Of a DNA stretch of 64,000 bases, positions 13,055-24,460 are shown one piece after another (the first letter of the stretch is position 1; each line of letters starts with the position of its first letter). Both the position numbers and the translations under genes were made by a program. Under the pieces are notes generated by a model, which saw only the letters and a program-made list of their open reading frames with translations, made no database searches and was not told the DNA's origin. This DNA comes from Zonotrichia leucophrys gambelii (taxonomy: Eukaryota > Chordata > Aves > Passeriformes > Passerellidae): the NCBI RefSeq assembly GCF_028769735.1, contig NC_088188.1:3805001-3869000 (forward strand). The letters are read 5' to 3'.

Positions 13055-14770
13055 TTGTGCTGGGACAGAGTTAATTTGGGTTAATTTTTGGCTGGGACAG
13101 AGTTAATTTTCTTCCCAGTAGCTGCTGTGGAACCATGTTTTAGATTTGTGCTGAGAACAGAGCTGATAACACAGGGATAGAGCAAGGGTTAGACAGAGTC
13201 AAGGTCTGTTCTGCTCCTCAGCCCCCAGAGAAGGGCTGGGGACACAGGAATTGGGGGGACACAGGAACTGGGGGGACACAGGAATTGGGGGGGACACAGG
13301 AACTGATGGGGACACAGGAACTGATGGGGACACAGGAATTGGGGGGGACACAGGAATTGGGGGGACAGGAATTGAGGGGACACAGGAATTGGGGGGGACA
13401 GGAATTGGGGGGGACACAGGAACTGGGGGGACACAGGAACTGGGGGGGACACAGGAACTGGGGGACACAGGAACTGGGGGACACAGTAACTGGAGGGACA
13501 CAGGAATTGGGGGGGACACAGGAATTGGGGTGACACAGGAACTGGAGGGACACAGGAACTGGAGGGACACAGGAATTGGGGGGGACACAGGAATTGGGGG
13601 GACACAGGAATTGGGGGGGACACAGGAACTGGGGGGACACAGGAACTGGGGGGACAGGAATTGGGGGGACACAGGAATTGGGGGGACACAGGATCTGAGG
13701 GGACACAGGAACTGGGGGGACACAGGAATTGGGGGGACACAGGAACTGGGGGGACACAGGAACTGGGGGGGACACAGGAATTGGGGGGACACAGGAACTG
13801 GGGGGACACAGGAACTGGGGGGACACAGGAATTGGGGGGACACAGGAACTGGGGGGACACAGGAATTGGGGGGGGACACAGGAACTGGGGGGACACAGGA
13901 ATTGGGGGGACACAGGAACTGGGGGGACACAGGAACTGGGGGGGACACAGGAATTGGGGGGGACACAGGAATTGGGGGGACAGGAATTGGGGGGGACACA
14001 GGAATTGGGGGGACACAGGAACTGGGGGGACACAGGAATTGGGGAGACACAGGAATTGGGGGGGACACAGGAATTGGGGGGACACAGGAATTGGAGGGAC
14101 ACAGGAACTGGGGGGAACACAGGAATTGGAGGGACACAGGAACTGAGGGGACACAGGAATTGGGGGGACACAGGAATTGGGGGACACAGGAATTGGGGGG
14201 ACAGGAATTGGGGGGACACAGGAATTGGGGGGGAACAGGAATTGGGGGGACAGGAATTGGGGGGACAGGAATTGTGGGGACACAGGAATTGGGGGGGACA
14301 CAGGAATTGGGGGGGACACAGGAACTGGGGGGACACAGGAACTGGGGGACACAGGAACTGGGGGGACACAGGAATTGGGGGGACACAGGAATTGGGGGGA
14401 CACAGGAACTGGGGGGGGACAGGAATTGGGGGGGACAGGAATTGGGGGGGGGACAGGAATTGGGGGGACACAGGAATTGGGGGACACAGGAATTGGGGGG
14501 GGGACAGGAATTGGGGGGACAGGAATTGGGGGGACAGGAATTGTGGGGACACAGGAATTGGGGGGGACACAGGAACTGGGGGGACACAGGAATTGGGGGG
14601 GGACACAGGAACTGGGGGGGGACACAGGAACTGAGGGGGACACAGGAACTGGGGACACAGGAACTGGGGGGGGACACAGGAACTGGGGGGACACAGGAAT
14701 TGGGGGGACACAGCTGACCCCAGGGACATCCCAGCCCACAGGGCATCACGCTCAGCAGATGGAGTTGTGG
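13055..14770 (+). mobile_element. Avian endogenous retroviral LTR (solo or partial), split by a minisatellite
   Basis: The left part (13055-13235) matches from memory a widespread avian LTR: gctgggacagagttaatttt, then a cccagtagctgctgtgg block, then ttttagatttgtgctgagaac, then ctgataacacagggat, then agacagagtcaaggtctg and ctgctcctcagccccc. The right part (14713-14770) has the following LTR block: cagctgaccccagggacatc, then cagcccacagggcatcacgctcag. Between the two lies a 1.48-kb minisatellite that replaces the short segment normally joining them. The left part also has a 32-bp tandem duplication (13059-13077 repeated at 13091-13109). The 3' half of the LTR with promoter and polyadenylation elements is not recognisable. 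No gag, pol or env remnant is seen next to it. The family name cannot be fixed without a repeat library. Confidence 0.75.
13236..14712. repeat. 18-bp G-rich minisatellite, about 80 copies
   Basis: The unit on the plus strand is close to ggacacaggaattggggg. Unit length varies through the G-run (about 4 to 9 G). Two common variants differ at one base (aattg or aactg), and a rarer shorter unit lacks two bases (ggacagg). Copies are very similar, so expansion is recent or homogenised. Because the unit has no stop in any used frame, both strands show long open frames (three on the minus strand of 516 to 546 codons, rich in Pro, Cys and Val; plus-strand frames up to 488 codons). These are artefacts of the repeat, not genes. 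The exact copy number in a living bird is probably variable. Confidence 0.97.
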
Positions 14771-17414
14771 CAGGACAGTAGGACAAATAAGAATGAACAT
14801 GCCTCTCTCTGTAAATTTGTTTGTACAATAATCTAATCATTGACTCACACAACAGCATTTTTCATGGCTTCCTTTAGATGTTCAAATTTTAGCCAGGAAC
14901 TGACACACTACCAAAGAGCTTCACAAACTGGGTGCCTTCAGAGTTCAGCAGCTCTGTAGCTGCTTTTGGCCTTTGTTAAGCTGTCTCTTCCCATTTGCAC
15001 TCCAGATCTGAGCTGTGTGCTGTGCATTCTATTTAATTACACAGTGACAGGATGCATGAGGCACTAGGCCCCATCAAAATTTGAAGAAAGGCAATCCCTG
15101 AGGACAGGGATTCTGCTATTCCTCCTGAAAGGCTGCTCTTTCTCACCTAATTCAGGATTTTTGGTGCTGCCACATAAAGCAGTTGTCCTGTGTCAGCTTG
15201 TTCCTCTCAGCACTGTGTTCTCTTGTCAGCTTGGATGTGAGAACTTTTCTACTCACAGTAGTTTTACTACTGCTTTTATTTGTGCCAGCAAAGAGTTTTT
15301 GATATTTCAGCTCCCTGTCCTCCTTCCCAACAAATACATATACTGTCTTAAAAGGAAAAAAAAATGTTGAGACAAAAAGCAACATTTTACTCCTCAAATG
15401 AATCCTAGACAACAAAGATCAGGAAAAATGCCTACATGTGAAAAAAAAAATAGAAAAAGCTCTTCTCTGACCCTTTTAGCATGTCAGGAATTCACCTTGT
15501 TCAGTGTGGCATGTCTTCCCAATTAGGGCTCAGGCTCCAACATGGGCACCAAAGTGGGAGGGATAACATGGGAAGCTGGATTATTCTTAGGACCTTGCTC
15601 AGCGCTGCTGGGTAGAGAACATCCTTACAGCAGCTGCAACATCTTCCATTGCCTCCTGAGCCAGTGACAGGAGCTGGGCATGAGAACTCTGGATTGATAG
15701 CTAAGTCTTCTGCTGGAGTTGAGGATTGCAGGAAAATCAGGACAGGGGATTTTTCTAAGTTTTAGGGTGGTTTTTGTCAAGATGGCCTTTGGAGTCCAGA
15801 GTTAGTACTGATGCATATCCAGGATGACTTAATACAGGCCTGGCTATTTTGATTTTGTCTCTCTTATGACTTCCACAACATTGGGTTTGAATTCCAAACA
15901 TTTGCTACTGCCACTCTGAGCCCCTGTGTACAAATAACCATTTATATTAATCCCTGAATTACTTCAGCTAATAAGCCCCAAATCCTTCAACTGAAATTCA
16001 ACTCTGAAAACATCAGTCCAGTTCCAGTGCTCTCCCACTTCCAGCTGTGGGACCCAGTTGCAGGGAGATCAATGAGAACCTAAGCATAAATATATGTCTG
16101 CAACACAGGAAGTGTTCATAAGAAGGTCACTGGCTCTCTCTAAAATGCTTCTGCCTTTGGGCTCTGATCAAAGCTGCTTTTGCAGAATGTTATGAGAAAC
16201 ATTTAAAGAAAAAAATTAAAGAGAAAACAAAAAAAATTCCTTCTTTATTTTAGATGAGACACATTCTTTCTCTGGAAAAGGTGCTTCCTGGCCAAGGGTA
16301 ACCCAGAACAATTTCCTGAGTTAAAGGCTTCCACTTTTGGCCATATACTTGCTTTAGAAATGCAGCAACAACCAATCCTGGTGAAAGCCACACTGACAGG
16401 AGTGCCACTGCCTGCTTTAAGTGGAAACTCTCTTTTTTTGAAACTGAAGAGCATGTGGGTGGGCAGGATGGAGAAGGGTGGAGAGGTTTAGTCCCTGGTT
16501 GTCATTCTTTAGGCGTGACCACAATGCTGCAATCTTTGGAACGCAGCTGGACAGAAAGGATGAGGAATGCCCCTGCCTCCCTTGGGGAAATAATCAGCCT
16601 GATGATGCCAGGAGCTGTGATTTACCTCTGCAGGAATGTTGCCACCTGCAGCAATTAAATCTCTGCTATAGTATGATTAAACAAGAGGATATTTCCCCCC
16701 AGAAACTGCCAGATCAGTGTTTCCTCCAAATGCCTCTGACAAGAAAATGAATGCAGTGAGGAGTGCTCAGAACGGGGCACTGCAGCTGTCCTGGGAGCAG
16801 GAGAGGGAGGCAGAGCTTGACAAAATTGGGTGAGCCTGACAGCTCCATCACCAGTTTCCCCAGACAAATCCATTGAGAAGTTAAAGGAGCTGAAACTGTC
16901 TGATCTCTGTGTTATCATCCACTTTCTCTGCCTTGGTGGACAGACACCAAAGTGCATCTGTAAAACCACTGCTGGATGCATTTTGTTATTCCACATACCA
17001 CGAGCAGACTTCCCAACAAAATCCAATAGCTTCAGTTACATACCAGAAGACAAAAGAACCACAGTGTAGCCATGGATTCATTTTCCCCAGACTTTTGTAA
17101 AGCCTTTTAAAGCTTCTTTAGGATCTCCCTCAAAACAAAGCCCTTAAGTCAACAGAAACTCTTGCTTAGATATGCTTCATCTGTTCCTTTTTATGAATAT
17201 GCACTATCAAAGGGTGACAGCTTTCACAGTTAAGCAAACACAGCTACACAGAGCACACTTCTCCCACAAAAGGTCAGATAATACAACATGCTAAATGTTA
17301 AATACACACAGGAGGGATGTGTTCCCCTTGAGCACACTGCAATGGGGAGTTATTTAGGAAAATATTGTCCATCTTTTCAGGACAACCTGTAAAGTGTCTT
17401 TGCAAAGATCTTAC
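14771..17414. other. Intronic DNA next to the 137-bp exon, no recognised feature
   Basis: Unique sequence up to the SPNS2 donor at 17414. The ORFs are short and without domains. I see no repeat family and no second coding exon. Confidence 0.55.
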
Positions 17415-17551
17415 CTGTTCAGTGATGAAGGAGCTTGAAAAAGTGACAGCTGACCAAAAGAAGATGCCACAGCTGAGAATGATCTTCCTGTTGAAGCGGT
17501 CACCAAGGTAACCAAAGATCGGCGCCGCCACCATGAAACTACAGATAAAAA
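17415..17551 (-). CDS. SPNS2: SPNS2 internal coding exon (probably exon 3), MFS signature
   Basis: This 137-bp exon on the minus strand encodes 45 full codons, plus TT that completes a Val with the G of the exon at 43135-43200. The peptide starts [12 protein letters not shown], then carries [10 protein letters not shown], which is the MFS motif A (G-x-x-x-D-R-x-x-R-K) in the cytoplasmic loop between helices 2 and 3. It continues with a hydrophobic helix, [15 protein letters not shown], and ends SSSFITEQ. It corresponds to about residues 145-191 of human SPNS2. Visible changes from human are I for V after RK, and ITEQ for IPQQ. SPNS1 has YNRK and SPNS3 has HSRK at the signature, so paralogue assignment is secure. 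The acceptor follows a strong pyrimidine tract (ctctcctttgcag) and the donor is GAACAG|gtaaga. The exon ends in phase 0. The next expected exon, starting near YFWLLVLSRG, was not found to the left. An ATG-started frame that runs through this exon from 17624 is intron read-through, not a start. Confidence 0.96.
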
Positions 17552-20336
17552 CTGCAAAGGAGAGAAAAAGGAAAAAACATTTAATAAACATCAGACCAAG
17601 AACAGGAAGACTAATTTTCTGCAAGCCAAATATCCTCTAGAGAACAGTCCCAAATAATTAGACATTCTGCAGCCCTGCCTTGCAGAGCTGTGCAGGCCAA
17701 TAGGCTTTCTGAAGTCGGGGCTTCCTTAATCAAACAGATTTTTCATTCCCAGAGAAACTTCAGGCCAGGGAACTCACATTACTTGAAAGCACCAGCCCCT
17801 CACAGTCTGACTGGGGATGGGCAAAACCAGGACAGAATAAATTAAGAGCTTCTGCTTAAATGTTACTGAGAAGGTGAAGTGGAGGATGGAAGGAGTTTCA
17901 AGCAAACAGAAAACAAGGGAAGGGCTCCTGTTGGCTCTGCAGCAGAGACCTGAGAGAAATGGGCCACAGAACCTGAGGCTCTTTCATCCTTGCATCCTTC
18001 CAATTTTAAAGAAATTATGCAACAGTGAGGAACACCATTAAACACCACTATCATCCTACTGACACCAGCCCTGTCTCCTCACTAGGTCCTTTCACCATCA
18101 CTAAACTTGTATTTAAACCATCACTGAGCAGCAGCTTCACTAGAACAAAAAGTTTTAACCTACAAAGTCCAAATGGGCCAGGATTCTCCTCATCTGAAAG
18201 ACTTCAAGTTCACAATTTGTTCCCTCCAAAACCCCCAAAGCATTAAACAAAGAGCTTCTGTCATGTAGGAGTGAGGCTCTTGACAGAGAAACTGCTGCAA
18301 AATCACCTCAATTCAGAGTTCACTCCTCTGCCCATCTCAGAACAATCTGAGAACACCTGAAATGGGGCATTCACACCATGTCCCTTATTAATCTGGATTT
18401 TGGCAGAAATTGCCATGTTTTAAACTGATTTTTACCTGGCTTTGTCTGTCCACATTAGAGAATTGGGTAAGGGCAGTTACATGGATTTCATTGGTGTGCA
18501 GAATGAACTCTGACTATAACTGGCTGTCTGGGATTCAGCAAATCCAGAAGGATTTGGGTAGGACACCAGAATCCCTGGGGGTCTCTCTTTAGTCACACAG
18601 TCCTGACACTCATTTGTTATTATCAGGTGGGTCTTGGAGGGCACTGTGGGCTTTTGGCACAGCCTAACCCCAGCTGTCCACTTTGCATTGTATAAAATAA
18701 GGTGGGGGGATAGAATAGGTAACAAAATAAAGGACAAGAGCAGAGGACACACCTCCTTTTGGGTGGGATGTGCATATAAAATTAAAATGGTTAAGACCCA
18801 AATAATGAATTTTTCATGGATGATGATATATGGTAGTTCAAAAATGTGCAGAATGCTGATCTATAACTAAATGTCTTTTTTTAGTATATTAAGATGTCAA
18901 AGCTGCTTTATAAATAATACACATTCATTTGCATCTGTGTTTTGTGACGCATGTGAGTGTGTGTGTATTTTGCACTGTGATAATTGAACTTAATTTCTGG
19001 ATTACTCTTTTTACATTTAGAGTAAAATAAATCAAGATAACAGAGAAATGTTAAGGCCTGAAATGCAGCACATGCAACATATCACACATTCTTCAGTAGT
19101 AATGCTATGAACAATTTTGCTGTTTAGCTCACACATAAACCCTACTGATAGAACTCAGTCCCTGCATCTATCCCAAAATCCTTGTGCAAACAAAACCTAC
19201 CAATAAAACTACAAGCAGTGTTCTCATCTCTGTTTCACAGAGAAACTGGACCAGCAGCAGCTCACAAATCTCTGCTCAGCAAGGGCACATCTGCACTGGC
19301 CCCACTCCAGCAAGGCACTTAAGCACATGCTTATATTAGGCACTTCAGAGTCATCAATTCCATGATTAAGTGCTTTCCTGAATTAACACCAAGGGCTTGG
19401 CACCTTGCAGGGCTGGTGCAACAACCTGGCACGAAGGATGTGTGGCTGTTCATTGGGAATGAGAAGCACAAAATGACTGTGACTCGTCCAGACCAGGGTG
19501 AGCACTGCAATTTGATCTTTCTCTTGGAAGGACACTACAATTCATTCATCTCAGACCCTCATTTTCTGCCATTTTTACAATGTAAAAAGGCACAAAACTG
19601 AAAAAGCTTCCAAGGGAAAATTAGAAACATCCAAGTCAGCATTCCAAATGTCAAATAATATGGTTAATTCAACTTTGAGACACACAGGGTGTCATTCAAA
19701 ACTTATATTAATCAGTGGGATTATTAGCTTCAATGACCTCTGGATCATAAATGAAAAGTCTAATTCTGGAATCTGGGCAAAATGGACAAAGCTACTCTTT
19801 CAAATAAAACAAACCAAAGAAAAATTGTCCAATGACTTTCCAACAGTATACATCCTTCTGCTGCTCAAATCCCTCTGGAGGATTTATTTTTGGAAGACTC
19901 TGAGCTGTGAGCTTTGTCAGTGGTAAGCAGCTGACTTGACAGCTCCACAAGGTGTAAAATGAAAGGACAACAGAGCCAAATAAATAACAGGTAATAGAAC
20001 ACAGCTGTCACAAGAATAAATGCAATTTATATCAAAGTATTTATGACCCAAATATGCATCAGAGCATTGATTGACTCAAATAAATGCAGGGTATGATGGC
20101 TGTGTGGTCTGTCAAAAGGATTTTCCTGTTAGAGGCATTTCCCATGAATCAATTTTTGCAATTACTCCTGCCAGTGACAGCCGAGGCTCCTGAGCCCAGC
20201 CTGGGCTGGCAGAGCTGAGGTGAACAAAAGCAGGGCCCATCCCCAGGTGGGATGGAAACCTGAGTTACTCTGGCACAGGAGGTTCTGTGACAATAAACAC
20301 CACAAAGGACAGACCTCATCCACAAGGCACAAAACT
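17552..20336. other. Intronic DNA upstream of the 137-bp exon
   Basis: It begins with the acceptor polypyrimidine tract of the SPNS2 exon. The rest is unique, moderately AT-rich sequence with no recognised repeat or coding signal. Confidence 0.55.
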
Positions 20337-20435
20337 GTTTGCATGTTTTTACAAAAAACAATTGGACAAAACCCTGTAAGAATACTGACTGAAAGGCTGC
20401 TGAAGGGAGCTCCTCTTGTTCAGGACATCCTCAGT
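20337..20435 (+). repeat. Copy 1 of a dispersed repeat of about 98 bp
   Basis: It shares about 88 percent of its bases, by eye, with 26364-26460 in the same orientation, including the exact stretch aatactgactgaaaggctgc and then ttgttcaggacatcctcag. Similarity stops sharply on both sides. The family is not recognised. Confidence 0.8.
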
Positions 20436-22504
20436 GGGAGAGAGGGGCAGCAGAAATGTTTAACCTGCAGGCAAGAGGGCTGAGCATCAGGCATTAGGCA
20501 TAAGTTGCACTCCAGTAAAGGAGCCTGGAACTTGTGCCAGCCTCTTCCTCTCTGGCTTCTCTCCCTTCTTCCACAGCATTTTCTGTTCCTTGCACTCCCC
20601 CACTCCCAAATTAATAAAACTGAAGTGACACCACAGCAGCTGCTGCTTCAGCTCAAGCACAGCCACAAATCTTTTCTATTAGGGCAGCAGTGGGACAGAG
20701 GTTGGCACTGCACTTTCCTCTTCCCAATCAACAGCTCCTCTTCCCATTTTCACTTAGAGACATCCTAGAATATCACAGCTCTTGAAGAGACACAGAGTGC
20801 AAGTCAGGGCAGGGTTAGAAACCCACTGGGATTTAAGATGAGCTACTGTGAGGCAGTGATGGCACTGGGAGCAGGCACAGCTCTGGCAGTCCCATTATGG
20901 ATGTGTACAGCTCATTTCTCCTGGTAAATGATCTCCAGCAGTGCCAGCAAAAGTGCCTCAGTCCCAGCACAGGGTGGAGCTGAGATCCATTTCTGCAGGA
21001 GTAAATTATCATGTGAGCAAGGGATGAATAAACAGACACACAGTGAATGCCATCAGGGAGGGAGGTTCTTTTAAGTACAGGTATTTTCAAAAGGAGAACC
21101 CATTTGTCTTTATTCCTCCCTTTGTGGCTTAGCCACTGAAACACTGCCTGTGGTGAGAAGGCAGGAAGAGTGTAATTGCCCAAACAGGATGGCTTGGTGT
21201 CTATTTCTGCCTCTGGATGCCTGTCCCACCCTGTACAGGTGCACAAGCACTTTCTCAGCCAGCACTGCCCAGCTTTTTCTGTGCGTGGCTGGAATTACAA
21301 CAATGTGCAGCATAAAAAGCCTTACACGTCCCACCCAAACACCCACCAGACAGGGAAATCATCCTCCCAAGCCTCTATTGCTGCTGCAGGTGCTGCAGCT
21401 CCAGTCCTATTTCAGGATTATGGCCAGGGAGCTGCTATTCAGACACACTTTCCCCTCTCAGGAGCTGCCTGTGTACCCAGGGGAAAAGTAAATCCAACAG
21501 TGGAAGCAAAGGAGATGAGAGAAGAGGAACGAACTGTAAACTTTATATTTAACACTCACAAAAAGCTCCTGCTCCTGGAACTAGACACCATCACTTTTAT
21601 TTTTCTCTTCTTTCTCTCCAAACAAAAACTTTACCAGCTTGACATTACAGCTGTTACCTGAAAAGGCTCTGACCTGCCAGCTCTCCACCCTGTGATTCCA
21701 AAGACACTTGCCTCCATCTCACTTGCTCTTTTCTTTAGTGAACTTTTGTTTAGTGGACTTATCAACCCAGAGATAACCCCAGAGAGGGCTTCTCCTGCCA
21801 GCAGGTCATCCACAGAGCAGAATCAAGAAGGAAGAGAGGCAGTGACAGAGCCACACACAGGGTGGCTGTTCCTCAGTTCCTGGAAGGTTGAGCAGATCAC
21901 AGGCACGTCTGAAAAAAGGTCCCTTCTTTTGGTTTTGACTTTAAGCACACAGGGCTTATCTTTTCCTGTCAGATATAATGCTAGAAAGGTTCAGGGTCAG
22001 GTGAAAATAGCTTTCTCTACACAAGGATGCTCAACAAAAAAACCCTAGTGGGTATCTTTGAGTCAGCAGAAATCGTGTGTACACATCTGATTGAGTGCTG
22101 ACAGTGAGCTTGGCTCTGTGGAAGGCAAACCCAGACAGCCTCTGCCTCAAGGGACTGGCATCCACTGAGACACTGCTGAGAACTATGTGCTGAGAGCTTG
22201 ATAACATCTTCCCAACAACAAATTTCCAAACAATGAGAACACCTAAACAGGCAGCTTGCCCTGGATGGGATGCTCCATGGGTGTGTGCAAGTACAACCCT
22301 GGGGTTTGGTCCAGCCACTTCTACCCCAGGGACTTTCAGTCATGAGTGCACGTGTTTCTCAAGCTGCTTGTGACACCAGTTACCATCCACCTGCAATGGT
22401 GAATAAAACTCTCCAACATCCAAACCAGCTCCTCTACTCCAAAGACATGTTTTTGCAATGCTTCCCTCTCTCTTTTAATTTTTATTTTCTCTATAATACA
22501 GCGC
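20436..22504. other. Intronic DNA without recognised feature
   Basis: GC is a little higher than in the surroundings. A 161-codon plus-strand frame (21176-21661) overlaps several others and has no recognisable domain. No repeat family was seen. Confidence 0.5.
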
Positions 22505-22607
22505 ACACATATATATATATATATGTATGTATGTATGTATTATATACTATATAAAGAATATATATTATATACATAATATATATTATATATATATGCATGT
22601 ATAATAA
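22505..22607. repeat. AT-rich microsatellite (AT, then GTAT)
   Basis: A short AT dinucleotide run is followed by four gtat-type units (about 22524-22540), then imperfect tatat and attatat motifs to about 22607. It is likely to vary in length between individuals. Confidence 0.9.
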
Positions 22608-22959
22608 AAACATAAACTCAGCAAATACAACACAGCACATTTAATCACAGAGAGGCATGGGACAATTTAGAAAGAAAGTTAAACATTAATTTCTACTTTA
22701 GGGCTAAGGAAATTAAGACACAAGAGAGTAACCTGCCCATTATGAACTACATCTGGAATCTGGAACCCACACAGGTCTTCCAGCTTCAGCAGTGTCCTCT
22801 TTATATGATCATCTCTATGCTGGAGGGATTTCTGAAAGTCCACAACCACAATTTAAAGTGATTTTTTTTCCTTCCAGCACCATTCAAGCTAAGCAAGTAC
22901 AAAGATCCTTTCATGCTACTTAACCATTGAACCTGAACTGTGCCAGAGTTCAGGCACAG

Positions 22960-23150
22960 TGTGGTGATGGTCAGGCACTGGAAGAAGCTGCCCAGGGCAG
23001 CAGAGAAATCACCATCCCTGGAGTGCTCAAGAACTGTGTAGTTGTGGCATTGAGGGCATGGGTTAGTGCTGGAGTTGGCAGTGCTGGATTAATGGTTGGA
23101 CCTGATGATCTTAGAGGTCTTCAACCTTAATTGGATGATTCAACCTGGAT
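22960..23150 (+). mobile_element. CR1 LINE 3' fragment, plus orientation
   Basis: The order of blocks is that of a CR1 tail: ggcactggaagaagctgccc, then aatcaccatccctggagtg, then a trough of lower similarity, then ggattaatggttggacctga and tgatcttagaggtcttcaac, ending in a degraded terminal repeat. Confidence 0.85.
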
Positions 23151-23694
23151 TGTATGATATGACCATGGTAAACCTGATACCCAATGGTGGGGCAGCCCAA
23201 GGCCCTGGGAACCTCAGTAATGTGATTTTACACATTCATCTTTTGAAGGAGGATGAATTAATACAATAGAATTGATTTTAGAAAATACCACCCTGAAACC
23301 ATTCCTGCCAGACATTATTATAGGTACTCTGTTACATCCCTCTGCACATGGGCTTTGTTTTACTTCATTTCTAATTCAGCAGCCAACAGATGGATCGTGT
23401 TACTGCACTTTGCTGGGTGCAAAACACGAGACCACCAGGTTCCAGACTCATGCAGACAAGAAGTTTCTGACAAGTGTGAGGAGCTTTGAAACACCATCAG
23501 TTCCATATGCCATGCAAAGCTGTCACACACTGACAATGTCGAACACAGGAGTATTAAAAAAGAAATAAAAAGCTTGAAATTGCACCAAATCAATTGGAGT
23601 TAGGTATATGAAGGTTTGGGTTGGATGTGGTCTGAAATGTTCTCCCAGAACAGACCACAGGACAAAGTGGAGAATTTTATAGAAGCCTCATCGT

Positions 23695-24460
23695 GTCCTT
23701 GTGCTTGTTGAGTAAGGCAGAGTGAAAAGTCCTGCACTTCAGCCACAGCCCAGGGCAGTGCCACAGCCTGGGGACAGAGTGGTCAGAAAGCTGCCAGGAG
23801 GAAAGGATCTGGGTGTGCTGGCCAACAGGGGCTGAGCATGAGCCCAGATGTGCCCTGGTGGCCAAGAGGCCAATGCAGCCTGTCAGGAGAGTGTGGCCAG
23901 CAGGAGCAGGGACAGTGTCCCTGCAGTGACCATGGGTGAGGCCACACCCTGAGTGCTGCACCCAGCTCTGGGCCCCTCCCTGCAGGAACAGCACTGAGGG
24001 GCTGGGCATGCCCAGGGAAGGGCAGCAGAGCTGGGCAAGGGGCTGGAGCACAGGGATGAGAAGAAGCAGCTGAGGGAGCTGGGGGAGGGCTCAGCCTGGA
24101 GAAAAGGAGGTTCAGGGGGGACCTCCTGGTTCTCACATCTCCCTCCTGGTTCTCCACATCTCCCTCCTGGGGACCTCCTGGTTCTCCACAACTCCTGACA
24201 GGAGGAGGCAGCCAATGGTGTTTGGATTGTGCTCCCAGGGAACAGGGACAGGACGTGAAGGAACAGCCCCAAGCTGTGCCAGGGAACACTCAGGCTGGAC
24301 TTCAGGAGGAATTTCTTCACTGAAAGGGTGGTCAGGCATGGAAGGGGATTCTCGGGGAGGTGGAGGAGTCCCCAGTCCTGTAGATGTTCAAGGATCAACT
24401 GGACCTGACACTCAGTGCTCTAGGCTGGGTGGCAAGGTGGGAATGGGTCAGAAGTTGGGA
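23695..24460 (+). mobile_element. CR1 LINE 3' portion, about 770 bp, plus orientation
   Basis: The longest CR1 piece here covers the end of the reverse-transcriptase reading frame and the 3' region. Recognisable blocks in order are ggatctgggtgtgctggcca, ggccaagaggccaatgcag, gagtgtggccagcaggagca, gctgcacccagctctgggcc, gagggagctgggggagggct, cagcctggagaaaaggaggt, ggaatttcttcactgaaagg and gatgttcaaggatcaactgg. The coding frame is broken by stops, so it is inactive. At 24121-24200 a normally single block has been tandemly multiplied (see findings). Its orientation is opposite to SPNS2. Confidence 0.9.

Larger units (their letters stand above)
1..17414 (-). other. SPNS2: SPNS2 intron after the 137-bp exon (left end outside the window)
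   Basis: The intron starts with the phase 0 donor gtaaga at 17414 and runs off the left edge. I looked on the minus strand for the next conserved segments (YFWLLVLSRG, GEASYSTIAP, the WHWALR region) and did not find them. The intron is therefore at least 17.4 kb long, unless a diverged exon was missed. It carries two CR1 pieces and the LTR with its minisatellite. Confidence 0.75.

Noticed and set aside
17552..17624. Upstream extension of the 137-bp SPNS2 exon to an ATG at 17624
   Set aside because: The extension is the pyrimidine-rich acceptor region. The acceptor at 17552 fits the phase of the previous exon.
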